Source: Lachnospira sp. UBA2821 | Lineage (GTDB): Bacteria > Bacillota > Clostridia > Lachnospirales > Lachnospiraceae | DNA length: 64,000 nt | Assembly (NCBI GenBank): GCA_002351535.1 | Contig: DEGR01000033.1 | Span: 1,442-65,441 of the forward strand | Reading direction: 5' to 3' | Part shown: positions 34,804 through 44,027 of the stretch, in pieces | Numbering within the stretch: the stretch's first letter is position 1 | Layout of the letters: the number at the start of each line of letters is the position of its first letter | Notes under the pieces: generated by a model | The model's input: only the letters and a program-made list of their open reading frames with translations | Told to the model about the DNA's origin: nothing | Databases searched by the model: none | Made by a program: the position numbers and the translations under genes

Positions 34804-34873
34804 ACCACTCCTCGTTTCTAAGCAACCTGTTGCAAAATGTCTATTTGTTTTGCCCTGAACAAATAGCTGTGTA

Positions 34874-36292
34874 TCAGAATCTGAAATCTCTCTCTCCATT
34901 ATGAATATTTGCTATATAATCTTTTGCCTTTTCTCTTACTTTCTCATTTGGAATCGTCTCTATCTCTTTTGCAATAAGCTTTTCACCTATTTCTTTAGTC
35001 TCTTCTGATGCATAGTCCTCCAGATATTCCTTAAGTGTCATAAGTGCATTTGGATGGCAGCAGTTAACTATCTGCTTACTCTTTAATAATGACATAAATC
35101 TGTCACCTGTTCTTCCCTCCCTGTAACATGCAGTACAAAAGCTTGGAACATATCCCATCTTCATAAGCCAGTTCACAACCTGATCCAATGTTCTTGTGTC
35201 ACTTACATCAAACTGCGCTGAATTATCTTCCTCCGGTTCTTCCTCAGCATATCCGCCTACACTTGTCCTTGAACCACCACTTATCTGGGATATTCCGAGG
35301 TGAAGAACTCTTTCTCTGCTCTTTTGTGATTCTCTTGTGGATACAATCATACCTGTATATGGAACAGCAATCCTTATGCATGCAACTATTTTTGCAAATG
35401 TTTCATCTGATATTCCATTATCGAATACATCCGGATCTATGTCATCCGCACGTCTTACTCTTGGAACACTTATTGTATGTGGTCCTACACCTTTATATGC
35501 CTCAAGGTGTTCTGCATGCATAATTATTCCTGTAAAATCATATCTGTAATTGTTAAGCCCGAATAATACTCCCAGACCTACATCATCTATTCCCCCTTCC
35601 ATGGCTCTGTCCATGGCTTCCGTATGATATGCATAGTTACTCTTTGGTCCTGTCGGATGAAGCTTTTCATATGACTTTTTATTATATGTCTCCTGAAACA
35701 AAATATATGTTCCAATTCCGGCTTCTTTAAGTTTTCTGTAATTCTCTACCGTTGTCGCCGCAATATTTACATTTACCCTTCTTATAGCTCCATTTTTGTG
35801 CTTAATGCTATATATTGTTTTTATACACTCAAGAATATATTCTATAGGGTTATTAACAGGGTCTTCTCCTGCTTCAAGTGCAAGTCTCTTATGTCCCATA
35901 TCCTGTAATGCCGTAACTTCTCTCACAATATCCTCCTGTGAAAGTTTCTTACGTGCTATGTGTTTGTTTTTTGCATGATATGGACAGTATTCACAGCCAT
36001 TTACACAGTAATTTGACAGATATAATGGTGCAAACATTACTATTCTGTTACCATAGAATTCTTTTTTAATATCCTCAGCAAGCTTATATATTTCTTCATT
36101 TTTATCCTCAAGCTCACAGTCTAATAATACTAATGCTTCTTTATGTGAAACACCTTTCATTTTTCTTGCTTTCTCAAGAATCTCATCTATTATTTCCCTG
36201 TTATTTTTATTCTTTTGTGCATATTCAAGACATTCTCTTATTTCTTCATCGCTTATAAATTCTTCAGCCTTTGGTGACATTACATTATACAT
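34874..36292 (-). CDS. hydG: [FeFe]-hydrogenase maturase HydG (radical SAM)
   Basis: This 472-residue radical SAM enzyme cleaves tyrosine to give the CO and CN ligands of the H-cluster. The SAM cluster motif is CVNGCEYC (Cys96, Cys100, Cys103). The C-terminal auxiliary cluster site is in FCTACYREGRTGDRFM with a further Cys in VNCCHP. Also typical are VNVNIAATTVENYRKL and VPRVRRADDID. The length matches HydG. GGAGG precedes the ATG. It follows hydF by 13 bp; hydE and the hydrogenase subunits are not in the window. Confidence 0.97.
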   Translation of the reverse strand: MYNVMSPKAEEFISDEEIRECLEYAQKNKNNREIIDEILEKARKMKGVSHKEALVLLDCELEDKNEEIYKLAEDIKKEFYGNRIVMFAPLYLSNYCVNGCEYCPYHAKNKHIARKKLSQEDIVREVTALQDMGHKRLALEAGEDPVNNPIEYILECIKTIYSIKHKNGAIRRVNVNIAATTVENYRKLKEAGIGTYILFQETYNKKSYEKLHPTGPKSNYAYHTEAMDRAMEGGIDDVGLGVLFGLNNYRYDFTGIIMHAEHLEAYKGVGPHTISVPRVRRADDIDPDVFDNGISDETFAKIVACIRIAVPYTGMIVSTRESQKSRERVLHLGISQISGGSRTSVGGYAEEEPEEDNSAQFDVSDTRTLDQVVNWLMKMGYVPSFCTACYREGRTGDRFMSLLKSKQIVNCCHPNALMTLKEYLEDYASEETKEIGEKLIAKEIETIPNEKVREKAKDYIANIHNGERDFRF

Positions 36293-36305
36293 TTTTATTC
36301 CTCCA

Positions 36306-37511
36306 TTAATCCGGTATTGTTATATTATTAAGAATTCCGCTAATCCATGCTATGGCAATCCCATAGTTTGTAATAGGAACTCCCTGTTCCCTTGCCATGT
36401 CAAGTCTTGACATTACATATTTCCTGTTAAACATACATGCACCACATTGTATTATTAAATCATATTCAGAAAGATTATCAGGAAAATCTGTTCCACTTAC
36501 AATATCAACTGTAAGCTTTTCACCAACTCTCTTTCTTAACAATGCAGGAATTTTTTCTCTGCCTATGTCTTCCTGTAAAGGTGCATGTGTGCAACATTCT
36601 GCTATTAACACCTTTGAATCTTCTGTAAGATTTCCAATTACCTCTGCACCATCACAATACTGGTGTATATCTCCTTTATATGCAGCAAACAACGTCGAAA
36701 ATGATGTTATTCTGCTTGCTTCCGGTTTTAGTAAATACACTTGCTTATATACCTGTGAATCAGTTATTATAAGCTTTGGCGGCTCTTTAAGACCGGCAAG
36801 TGCCTCTTTAACCTTATCTGTTGTAACACTTATAATAACACATTTTTTATCAAGCAGCTCTCTTGTAGTCTGAACCTGTGGGAGTATCAGCCTTCCCTCC
36901 GGTGCCTGTATATCCTGCGGCATGACCAGCATTACCACATCACCTTCATTTACAAGATTTCCTGTAATAAAACGTGTTTCCTTAGATAAACTTCCTTTTT
37001 CTATCAATTTAGCTTTAAATTTGTCAATTCCCGCTCCCGTATATGAGGATACCCTCACTGTTGCCGCATTCAGCCCGTTATGCACTTTTTCTTCAATTTC
37101 ATCTGCATTTGCGATAATATCACACTTGTTTATAACAACAATAACAGGTGTATTCATATGTTCAAAATACTGACACCATCTTTTTTCTTCATCCAATTTT
37201 GCATCATTCACTACTATTACTGCTATGTCTGCCTGTGATGCTGCTTTCTTCGAAGCCTTTACACGCATTTCGCCAAGTTCCCCACTGTCATCAAATCCTG
37301 CCGTATCTACAAGCACACAGGGTCCTATTCCATGTATTTCCATCGGTTTCTTAACCGCATCTGTTGTAGTTCCACTCCTGTCTGATACAATAGATATATT
37401 CTGATTGGCTAAAGCATTAATAAGTGAAGATTTACCACTATTCATCTTTCCCATGAACACAATATGTGTTCTGTTAGATGACGGAGTATTATTTAAAGTA
37501 TTTTCTGACAT
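36306..37511 (-). CDS. hydF: [FeFe]-hydrogenase maturation GTPase HydF
   Basis: This scaffold protein of about 401 residues assembles and delivers the diiron subcluster to the hydrogenase. The GTPase domain has the P-loop GKMNSGKSS, DTAGFDD and NKCD; the C-terminal cluster domain has ECCTH and the QCGACMFN motif that bind an FeS cluster. I placed the start at the ATG at 37511 (GAGGA upstream); an ATG eight codons earlier has no site. It heads the hydF-hydG pair, downstream of a terminator at 37541-37571, so it needs its own promoter in the 146-bp gap. Confidence 0.96.
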   Translation of the reverse strand: MSENTLNNTPSSNRTHIVFMGKMNSGKSSLINALANQNISIVSDRSGTTTDAVKKPMEIHGIGPCVLVDTAGFDDSGELGEMRVKASKKAASQADIAVIVVNDAKLDEEKRWCQYFEHMNTPVIVVINKCDIIANADEIEEKVHNGLNAATVRVSSYTGAGIDKFKAKLIEKGSLSKETRFITGNLVNEGDVVMLVMPQDIQAPEGRLILPQVQTTRELLDKKCVIISVTTDKVKEALAGLKEPPKLIITDSQVYKQVYLLKPEASRITSFSTLFAAYKGDIHQYCDGAEVIGNLTEDSKVLIAECCTHAPLQEDIGREKIPALLRKRVGEKLTVDIVSGTDFPDNLSEYDLIIQCGACMFNRKYVMSRLDMAREQGVPITNYGIAIAWISGILNNITIPD

Positions 37512-37537
37512 TTTAATCCTCTTTTCCATATCCATAA

Positions 37538-37571
37538 CAAAACCTGTGCCGTTTTCAAACTGGCACAGGTT
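37538..37571 (-). terminator. Rho-independent terminator after the S8 protease gene
   Basis: On the minus strand AACCTGTGCC (37571-37562) pairs with GGCACAGGTT (37550-37541), a 10-bp stem with an 11-base loop, and the strand continues TTGTT. It separates the protease from hydF. Confidence 0.8.
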
Positions 37572-37657
37572 AATATTTCATTACTCTATAATTTAATATT
37601 CCAGTCAAACAACTACTGATATATTATATCATCAGATATATTAATTGTCATCTTTTT

Positions 37658-39349
37658 TCATCTGAATATATCAAATGCTTTATATACATTCAACTGACCA
37701 TATCCACTCTCCCTGTTAGGATATGTTACTCCCGGAATTCTTACCGCCCCACGCACCAAAAAATTCTTTACATCCTGTGAGTTCATATCCGGAAGATTGC
37801 CTTTTACCACTCCCCACTGAAACAACTGTGCTGCAGCACCTGCACATACTGCTGAAGCAATACTTGTTCCCGTTCTGCTGCCAAACCTTCCGCCACTAAT
37901 GGGTCCTGTAATATTTACTGCAGGTGCAGTCATATCAGGCTTAATCTCCCTGTTAGAAGTATATCCCCTGCCGGATGCTACATATACTCCGTTACTTTCA
38001 CTGTTAAACCCTGCCATCGTAATAGCTCCCTGTGCATCTGCCGGAGGTGTCAGTGTTTCATTAGGGTCCGGCTCTAAAAAAAACACTCCCTCTCCACTAA
38101 ACTGCCTTATTGGCAGCCATGCATTGAATACACCGTTAACAATATTACTTCCATATACTTCGACTTTCCATACTCCACTTGTAGGATTCATGAAACGCAT
38201 CATTATCAGTTCTTCTCCGGTTGTCTGCTCAATAATCTTATAATCAACATATATAACAGTATCTTCAAATAAAAATCTCAGCACCTCACTCTGACCCAGT
38301 CTTGCCGGAATTCTGGGAATACTTTCTCCTGAAGGTGACGTAACAGATACGGCAATTATATCAGGTGACCTCGCCCAAAGTTCCAATGTAAAACTCCTGT
38401 CTGCTCTGATTTCGACTGTTTTAACTCCCTCATTTTCTATTCTGCCACTATAATGATGTCTCTGATTTCCCTCATTTCCTGCCGGAACGGTAATGCAGCA
38501 CCTCGCCTTATATGCAAACTCGTCTATTCTTCTGTCAAGAAATGTTCTTCCCAGCCTTGCACCGGAACCTGTTCCCACACCAAGGCATATTACAAGCGGC
38601 ATTCCTAACATCGATGCCTTCCTCTCCAGATAGTCAATCCCCGCTATAATATCATTTTCCTGATATGCAACTGCATCTTCTTTAATCATATAGAAATCAC
38701 GAAGATATTTTTTCGCCGGTTTAAGTTTAACTACCATTATATCAGCCTCCGGTGCCATCCCTGTGAAATTATTAGCATAATCTTTATTTCCGGCAGCTAT
38801 TCCTGTCATAAATGTGCCATGTCCCGTTTCATCTGTAACATTTACAATGCTCCTTGGATTATCGCTTGATAATGCATTATTAATCTCCTCTCTTGTATAT
38901 ATATTTCCATATCTGTACCTCTCCGGTGGATTTATCTCATCAGCACTCTGGTCCCATATCTCAATAATTCTTGTTTCTCCACTCGAATACCTGAAAACAT
39001 CATTTGTATAATCTATTCCTGAGTCAATTATTCCGATAATCACCCCTAATCCATCAAGCATGAGTCCCGCTGTATTCTGAAGCTGTATCGCACCTGTCAC
39101 GCCTCCAACATATATATCCATCTCACCATATAATTTGGGAAGTGCTTTATATGACACATCACTTAACATAAGCATACTTCTGTTAGTTGTTTTGTCTATT
39201 CTGTTGTATAAAATGTCTATTCCACTTCCAACATTTATCGGACAAAAATCCTCATACCGCTCTAAAAACTGCTCTGCATTATATCCTAAATAGTCCACCA
39301 TAAAGTCAGCATATTCTTCTGATTTAGCAACATTTTCACATATATCCAT
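37658..39349 (-). CDS. Subtilisin-like S8 family serine protease
   Basis: This 563-residue protease has the catalytic Asp in GVIIGIIDSGIDYTND (about 130-145), His in ETGHGTFMTGIAAG, and Ser in SRTGTSIASAVCAGAAAQLF near the C terminus. A large insert between His and Ser carries a jelly-roll-like part, as in the Csp-type S8 proteases of Clostridia. No signal peptide is visible, which suggests a cytoplasmic or non-classically exported protein. Csp proteins act in spore germination, but this paralogue is not a diagnostic match. The site before the ATG is weak, and the clpX terminator lies immediately upstream. Confidence 0.88.
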   Translation of the reverse strand: MDICENVAKSEEYADFMVDYLGYNAEQFLERYEDFCPINVGSGIDILYNRIDKTTNRSMLMLSDVSYKALPKLYGEMDIYVGGVTGAIQLQNTAGLMLDGLGVIIGIIDSGIDYTNDVFRYSSGETRIIEIWDQSADEINPPERYRYGNIYTREEINNALSSDNPRSIVNVTDETGHGTFMTGIAAGNKDYANNFTGMAPEADIMVVKLKPAKKYLRDFYMIKEDAVAYQENDIIAGIDYLERKASMLGMPLVICLGVGTGSGARLGRTFLDRRIDEFAYKARCCITVPAGNEGNQRHHYSGRIENEGVKTVEIRADRSFTLELWARSPDIIAVSVTSPSGESIPRIPARLGQSEVLRFLFEDTVIYVDYKIIEQTTGEELIMMRFMNPTSGVWKVEVYGSNIVNGVFNAWLPIRQFSGEGVFFLEPDPNETLTPPADAQGAITMAGFNSESNGVYVASGRGYTSNREIKPDMTAPAVNITGPISGGRFGSRTGTSIASAVCAGAAAQLFQWGVVKGNLPDMNSQDVKNFLVRGAVRIPGVTYPNRESGYGQLNVYKAFDIFR

Positions 39350-39357
39350 ACATCACC

Positions 39358-39397
39358 AAAAAAGCACTACTCACATAAATATATGAGTAATGCTTTT
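39358..39397 (-). terminator. Rho-independent terminator after the clpX-like gene
   Basis: On the minus strand AAAAGCATTACTCA pairs with TGAGTAGTGCTTTT (one G-U pair), followed by a T-run. It lies 20 bases after the ClpX-like stop codon. Confidence 0.85.
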
Positions 39398-39416
39398 AAT
39401 AATATTCTAACAAATG

Positions 39417-40925
39417 TTATTCAATTGCAGGAACTGCCATTCCCCTCGTCTCAATAAGAGGTGCTCCTTTATTCTCTATATAATCTCTTGTAATCGTAAC
39501 CTTCCCGATATTATCATCCTTAGGTATCTCATACATTATATCAAGCATAAATTCTTCTATAATTGCTCTCAATGCTCTTGCCCCTGTCTTCTTCTCCATT
39601 GCCCTTTCTGCTATCGCTTCAAGTGCTGAATCGTCAAACTCCAATGCAACCTCATCCATCTCGAGAAGCTTTTTATATTGCTTAAGAATTGCATTTTTAG
39701 GCTCACTAAGAACTTTTATCAGCATGTCTTTCGTAAGTCCCTTTAATGTAAATAATATAGGTAACCTTCCTAAGAATTCAGGTATCATTCCAAATTGCTT
39801 TAAATCATCGATTGTTACGTTCTTTATTATATCTTCTTCGCTATCATACTTGTCTTTCAAATCTGCCTGAAATCCTATCGACGAATGTTTATTAAGTCTC
39901 TCTTTTATAATATTCTCAAGCTCCGGAAATGCACCACCACATATAAATAGAATATTTTTTGTATTTATAGTTGCAAGCGGTACCATGGCATTTTTGCTGT
40001 TAGCGCCTACCGGAACTTCAACGTCGCTTCCCTCAAGAAGTTTAAGAAGTCCCTGCTGGACACTTTCACCACTTACATCACGATTGGTAGTATTCTTTTT
40101 CTTGGCCAGCTTGTCTATCTCATCGATAAATACTATTCCCGTCTCTGCCTTTTCAATATCATTGTCTGCTGCCGCAAGAAGCTTTGATAAAACACTCTCT
40201 ATGTCATCACCTATATACCCTGCCTCTGTAAGAGATGTTGCATCGGCTATAGCAAGTGGTACATCCAGAAGTTTTGCAAGTGTTTTGACAAGATATGTTT
40301 TTCCACATCCGGTAGGTCCAATCATAAGCATATTTGATTTTTCTATCTGGATATCACTGTCCTCTCCCGCTGCTACACGTTTATAATGATTGTATACAGC
40401 TACAGACACAACTTTCTTTGCATATTCCTGTCCTACAATATATTCATCAAGACTGGCCTTTATCTTATGCGGTGCCGGTATTTTCCGTATATCTATTAGT
40501 GGTTCGCTGCCACTCTTTTCTTTCTTTTTCTTTATTTTCTGTCTTCCGGGAATCTCTCCCTGGAAATCTGACATATTTATAAATCCTATATTAGGCATTT
40601 TTGACAATGCATCCATATCGGGATTGCCTTTGTCATCAACAAGTTTGCTCAGGTCTACACTGCTCATGCCCGGCATTCCGGAAAATCCCGGTGTATTCAT
40701 AGCCATGTCGAATGTTTTCTGCAAACAATCAGGACATACACTTATATTTCCCGGCATGGTTATCTGCTTACCTGTTACACTTTCCGTACGCCTGCACACA
40801 TAACATACTTTTTCGTAATCGTCTTCTTTATTATTATCTTTAATATCTTTATTGTCTTTATTATTTATATTTTCCAAATCTTCCTCATTCCTATTCTGCA
40901 TAAATCTACTGTCGTCTATACACAT
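39417..40925 (-). CDS. clpX: ClpX-like AAA+ unfoldase without the RKH loop
   Basis: This 502-residue protein is longer than typical ClpX (about 420) because of an Asn/Asp/Lys-rich N terminus and a longer linker. The zinc domain has Cys41, Cys44, Cys64 and Cys67. Walker A is GPTGCGKT (203-210), Walker B IVFIDEIDK (264-272), the pore loop GYIG (236-239, usually GYVG), and the ClpP-docking IGF is at 350-352. The segment 305-325, where ClpX has its substrate-binding RKH loop, reads VGANSKNAMVPLATINTKN with no RKH. It may unfold a restricted set of substrates. The exact start is uncertain; no strong site is seen. Confidence 0.85.
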   Translation of the reverse strand: MCIDDSRFMQNRNEEDLENINNKDNKDIKDNNKEDDYEKVCYVCRRTESVTGKQITMPGNISVCPDCLQKTFDMAMNTPGFSGMPGMSSVDLSKLVDDKGNPDMDALSKMPNIGFINMSDFQGEIPGRQKIKKKKEKSGSEPLIDIRKIPAPHKIKASLDEYIVGQEYAKKVVSVAVYNHYKRVAAGEDSDIQIEKSNMLMIGPTGCGKTYLVKTLAKLLDVPLAIADATSLTEAGYIGDDIESVLSKLLAAADNDIEKAETGIVFIDEIDKLAKKKNTTNRDVSGESVQQGLLKLLEGSDVEVPVGANSKNAMVPLATINTKNILFICGGAFPELENIIKERLNKHSSIGFQADLKDKYDSEEDIIKNVTIDDLKQFGMIPEFLGRLPILFTLKGLTKDMLIKVLSEPKNAILKQYKKLLEMDEVALEFDDSALEAIAERAMEKKTGARALRAIIEEFMLDIMYEIPKDDNIGKVTITRDYIENKGAPLIETRGMAVPAIE

Positions 40926-42132
40926 ATACAGGGAGACCGTCTTTTATCACATGATTAGTCTCTCCTTCTATTAATGGTTTTGCATATTCTGCAAATTCTT
41001 CAAGCACATCCGTACCCTCATCATTTATCCATTCCCTTGGAACAACTTTTTCTTTATTGCAAACCTCTGAGCAGTCTACAAGTACACATTCTATCTTATA
41101 CTGCGGATTATCACTTCTTCTGAATGCAACCATCTTACCTGTCTCATCATCTATAGCAGCTTTCACACCGAATTCTCCTGCCATAACCGCTTCTTTAACA
41201 TCCGTACCTGATGCCAGTGCAGCCTTACATCTTTGATTAACATTTAACTCAACTGAGCGCACCTTGACTGCAAGATGTTCTTTAACTACATTTTCAAGAT
41301 ATTTTCCACATCCTGTAAGCATCTTATGACCAAATGTATCAACACCTGCGCACCCTGAATACTCACATATAAATGTACCGTCTTTATCCTTTATTCCCTC
41401 TGATACACATACAACTATATTCTTGTGTATCTGAAGCAGTTCCGCTATCTTGTTAACGAAATCCTCTATATCAAAGGCTACCTCAGGAAGATAAATAAGA
41501 TACGGATTATCCCCCTTATACTTTCTTGCAAGCATACTTGCTGCCGTAATCCAGCCTGCATGTCTTCCCATAAGCTCTATTATAGTTACTGACTGTGTAT
41601 CATAGACAGATGCATCCATAACTATGTCCCTGACTGTCGAAGCTACATATTTTGCAGCACTTCCAAATCCTGGTGAATGGTCTGTTAATACAAGGTCATT
41701 ATCTATTGTTTTTGGAACACCTATTATCCTTACCTGACTGCTTGTCTTTCTTGCGTACATTGAAAGTTTACACACTGTATCCATGGAATCGTTTCCACCA
41801 ATATATATAAAACATTTTATATTCAAATCAGAAAATTTCTTAAATATCTGTGCATATATACTATCATCTATAGAATCCGGCAGCTTATATCTGCAAGAAC
41901 CAAGATATGATGAAGGCGTTGACGTAAGTAATTCTATCTCTTCCCCTGTCATCTCTTTATTTATATCCATATACCTATCATTGATAAATCCCTCAATACC
42001 GTTAATCATGCCATATACTTTGCCTATCTTGTCATTATGTTTAGCTGCTTCTTTAATAACACCATACAAACTTGCATTAATTACCGTTGTTGGTCCTCCG
42101 CTCTGACCTACGACTATATTAAATCTTTCCAT
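40906..42132 (-). CDS. pfp: Pyrophosphate-dependent 6-phosphofructokinase
   Basis: This 408-residue enzyme phosphorylates fructose 6-phosphate in glycolysis. The nucleotide site reads IGGNDSMDT (111-119) with Asp where ATP-dependent enzymes have Gly, and PKTIDND (140-146) with Lys where they have Gly. In the family both changes mark pyrophosphate as the phosphoryl donor, and the reaction is then reversible. MGRHAGWITAAS is also typical. The AAAGGA site is rather far (13 bases) from the ATG. Its end overlaps the start of the ClpX-like gene by 20 bp, an odd partner for a glycolytic gene. Confidence 0.92.
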   Translation of the reverse strand: MERFNIVVGQSGGPTTVINASLYGVIKEAAKHNDKIGKVYGMINGIEGFINDRYMDINKEMTGEEIELLTSTPSSYLGSCRYKLPDSIDDSIYAQIFKKFSDLNIKCFIYIGGNDSMDTVCKLSMYARKTSSQVRIIGVPKTIDNDLVLTDHSPGFGSAAKYVASTVRDIVMDASVYDTQSVTIIELMGRHAGWITAASMLARKYKGDNPYLIYLPEVAFDIEDFVNKIAELLQIHKNIVVCVSEGIKDKDGTFICEYSGCAGVDTFGHKMLTGCGKYLENVVKEHLAVKVRSVELNVNQRCKAALASGTDVKEAVMAGEFGVKAAIDDETGKMVAFRRSDNPQYKIECVLVDCSEVCNKEKVVPREWINDEGTDVLEEFAEYAKPLIEGETNHVIKDGLPVYVYRRQ

Positions 42133-42215
42133 ATCAATAAGTATATCCTTTCTGCTTATATGCCTGTATCTACATAGGGTAGTGTAACATATTTTTATTA
42201 ATTATTCAAACCTAT

Positions 42216-42257
42216 AAAAATATGATACCGGAGATTTTATAACCTCAGGTATCATAT
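42216..42257 (-). terminator. Rho-independent terminator after htrA
   Basis: On the minus strand ATATGATACC pairs with GGTATCATAT, with a further GAG/CTC pair inside, and TTTTTATAGG follows. It lies nine bases after the htrA stop codon. Confidence 0.85.
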
Positions 42258-42265
42258 GCTGCATT

Positions 42266-43948
42266 TTATTCTTTTTGTGCTGCAAGTTGTACTTCTACTT
42301 CCTTTTCAATGTATTCTTTATCTTTAAGAGTCTGTATTGTTATTTTAACTTTCTCGCCTTTTTTATAATAAGCAAGCTTTTCCTGTAATTCTGTCATTCC
42401 TGTGACACTGTCTCCGTCTACTCCTGTTATTACATCATATTTATTAATGCCGGCTTTCTGTGCTGCTCCACCTTCAATAACTTCTATGACATATACACCT
42501 TCAGGAATATCATACATCTGTGATAACTCTTCTGTTACATCTTTTCCATAAATGTTAAGATAACCTTTATCTTTATCATCTACTTTATCTCTTGTCTCCT
42601 GAGTCATCATATTTCCAAGAAGTTCCTTGACATTAGACATTGGAACAGCATATCCCATTCCCTCTGTGTACTGGTCAACACTTTTGGCACTGTTTATACC
42701 AATTACTTCACCTTTCATATTAAGCAAAGCACCACCACTGTTACCCGGATTGATTGCTGCATCTGTCTGTATTACTTTTCTCTCAATATTGTCTACATTT
42801 ATTGTTCTGTCAAGTGCACTTATTACACCTGTTGTTACTGACTGACCATATCCAAGTGCATTACCTATTGCAATACATCCTTCTCCAACCTTCATGTCAT
42901 CAGATTCACCTATTGTAGCTATCTTAATGCTATCCATTGTATCACTGTCAATCTTGTTAAGTGGAATTGATACAATTGCCAGATCCTGTTTTTCATTCTG
43001 GCTCTTAATTTTGGCATCTACTGATTTCCCATCAACAAACTGTACTGATAATGTATCCGCATCAGCTACAACATGCTTATTTGTAACAATTAAAAGTTCT
43101 GTATCGTTTTCACCAATAATTATGCCTGAGCCTGCACCCTGACTCTCATACTGCTGTGAATCACCCTGGTCACCATAAAAATAACTCCAGAAATCATCTG
43201 TCGATGCTTTATTAACAATCTCGGTACTTGTAATGGCAACTACACTAGGCATTACATTGTCTACTACCTCTGATACATCAGTTATTATTACACTGCCATT
43301 TGACGTGTTCCCTGAATCAGAAGATTTTGTCTCTTCATCTTTTAAAACATCTTTCTGTGATTCCTTCTCTGTTTCCGATTCCGACTCCGGTTCATTATTA
43401 GCAGCAACTACCGGCGTCTTCTGAATCTTCCTGCCATCTTTTGACTTAAAGTAATCATATCCGTATCCAAATGCCATTGCAACTGCACCTGCTATGATTC
43501 CGAATATAACTGCCGCACATATAAATTTAACAAACTTACTTCCAAAACCAGAACCGCCTTTATTCTTTTTCATCTCATGCTTTTTATTAAGACGCTCTGC
43601 TTTGGCCCGCTGTTTTTGAAGTCTTTTGTCCGCACGTGCCTCGTGCTTATCATAAACCTTCTGGTTAGTATTATTGTTATTACCTGTCTGATTATCCGAA
43701 TAATACCCATTGCCTGTACTGTATCCATTATATCCATCCTGATTGTCTGTGGATTCCGATTCTGTATTTTCCACAGAATCAGTATCTGTGTACTCCGTAT
43801 TATTCGCAGATTCCGGTTCTGTATTTCCCACAGAATCCGTATCTGTATACTCCGTATTTTCTACAGTTGTATCTTCTGTATATCCTGTCTGTGCACTGCT
43901 TTCTTCGTTAGCAGTTCCATTAATTTCTTTATCGAATTCTTCTGACAT
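42266..43948 (-). CDS. htrA: HtrA/DegP-like membrane serine protease with PDZ domain
   Basis: This 560-residue quality-control protease acts outside the membrane. It has a long acidic N-terminal cytoplasmic part with two near-identical copies of NTEYTDTDSV (31-40 and 50-59), a basic stretch, a membrane helix (about 138-164), a Ser-rich linker and the trypsin-like domain with His292 (KHVVAD), Asp322 (QDLAIV) and Ser404 (PGNSGGALLN). A PDZ domain (about 455-555) follows. GGAGG precedes the ATG, and an extended -10 (TGA-TATACT) lies about 50 bases upstream. It is monocistronic. Confidence 0.95.
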   Translation of the reverse strand: MSEEFDKEINGTANEESSAQTGYTEDTTVENTEYTDTDSVGNTEPESANNTEYTDTDSVENTESESTDNQDGYNGYSTGNGYYSDNQTGNNNNTNQKVYDKHEARADKRLQKQRAKAERLNKKHEMKKNKGGSGFGSKFVKFICAAVIFGIIAGAVAMAFGYGYDYFKSKDGRKIQKTPVVAANNEPESESETEKESQKDVLKDEETKSSDSGNTSNGSVIITDVSEVVDNVMPSVVAITSTEIVNKASTDDFWSYFYGDQGDSQQYESQGAGSGIIIGENDTELLIVTNKHVVADADTLSVQFVDGKSVDAKIKSQNEKQDLAIVSIPLNKIDSDTMDSIKIATIGESDDMKVGEGCIAIGNALGYGQSVTTGVISALDRTINVDNIERKVIQTDAAINPGNSGGALLNMKGEVIGINSAKSVDQYTEGMGYAVPMSNVKELLGNMMTQETRDKVDDKDKGYLNIYGKDVTEELSQMYDIPEGVYVIEVIEGGAAQKAGINKYDVITGVDGDSVTGMTELQEKLAYYKKGEKVKITIQTLKDKEYIEKEVEVQLAAQKE

Positions 43949-44027
43949 AATAATCCTCCATTTACATTTTATCTGTTGCGGAATGAATGTAGTATATCAG
44001 CCAAATGTGTAGATTGTGTGTAAAACA

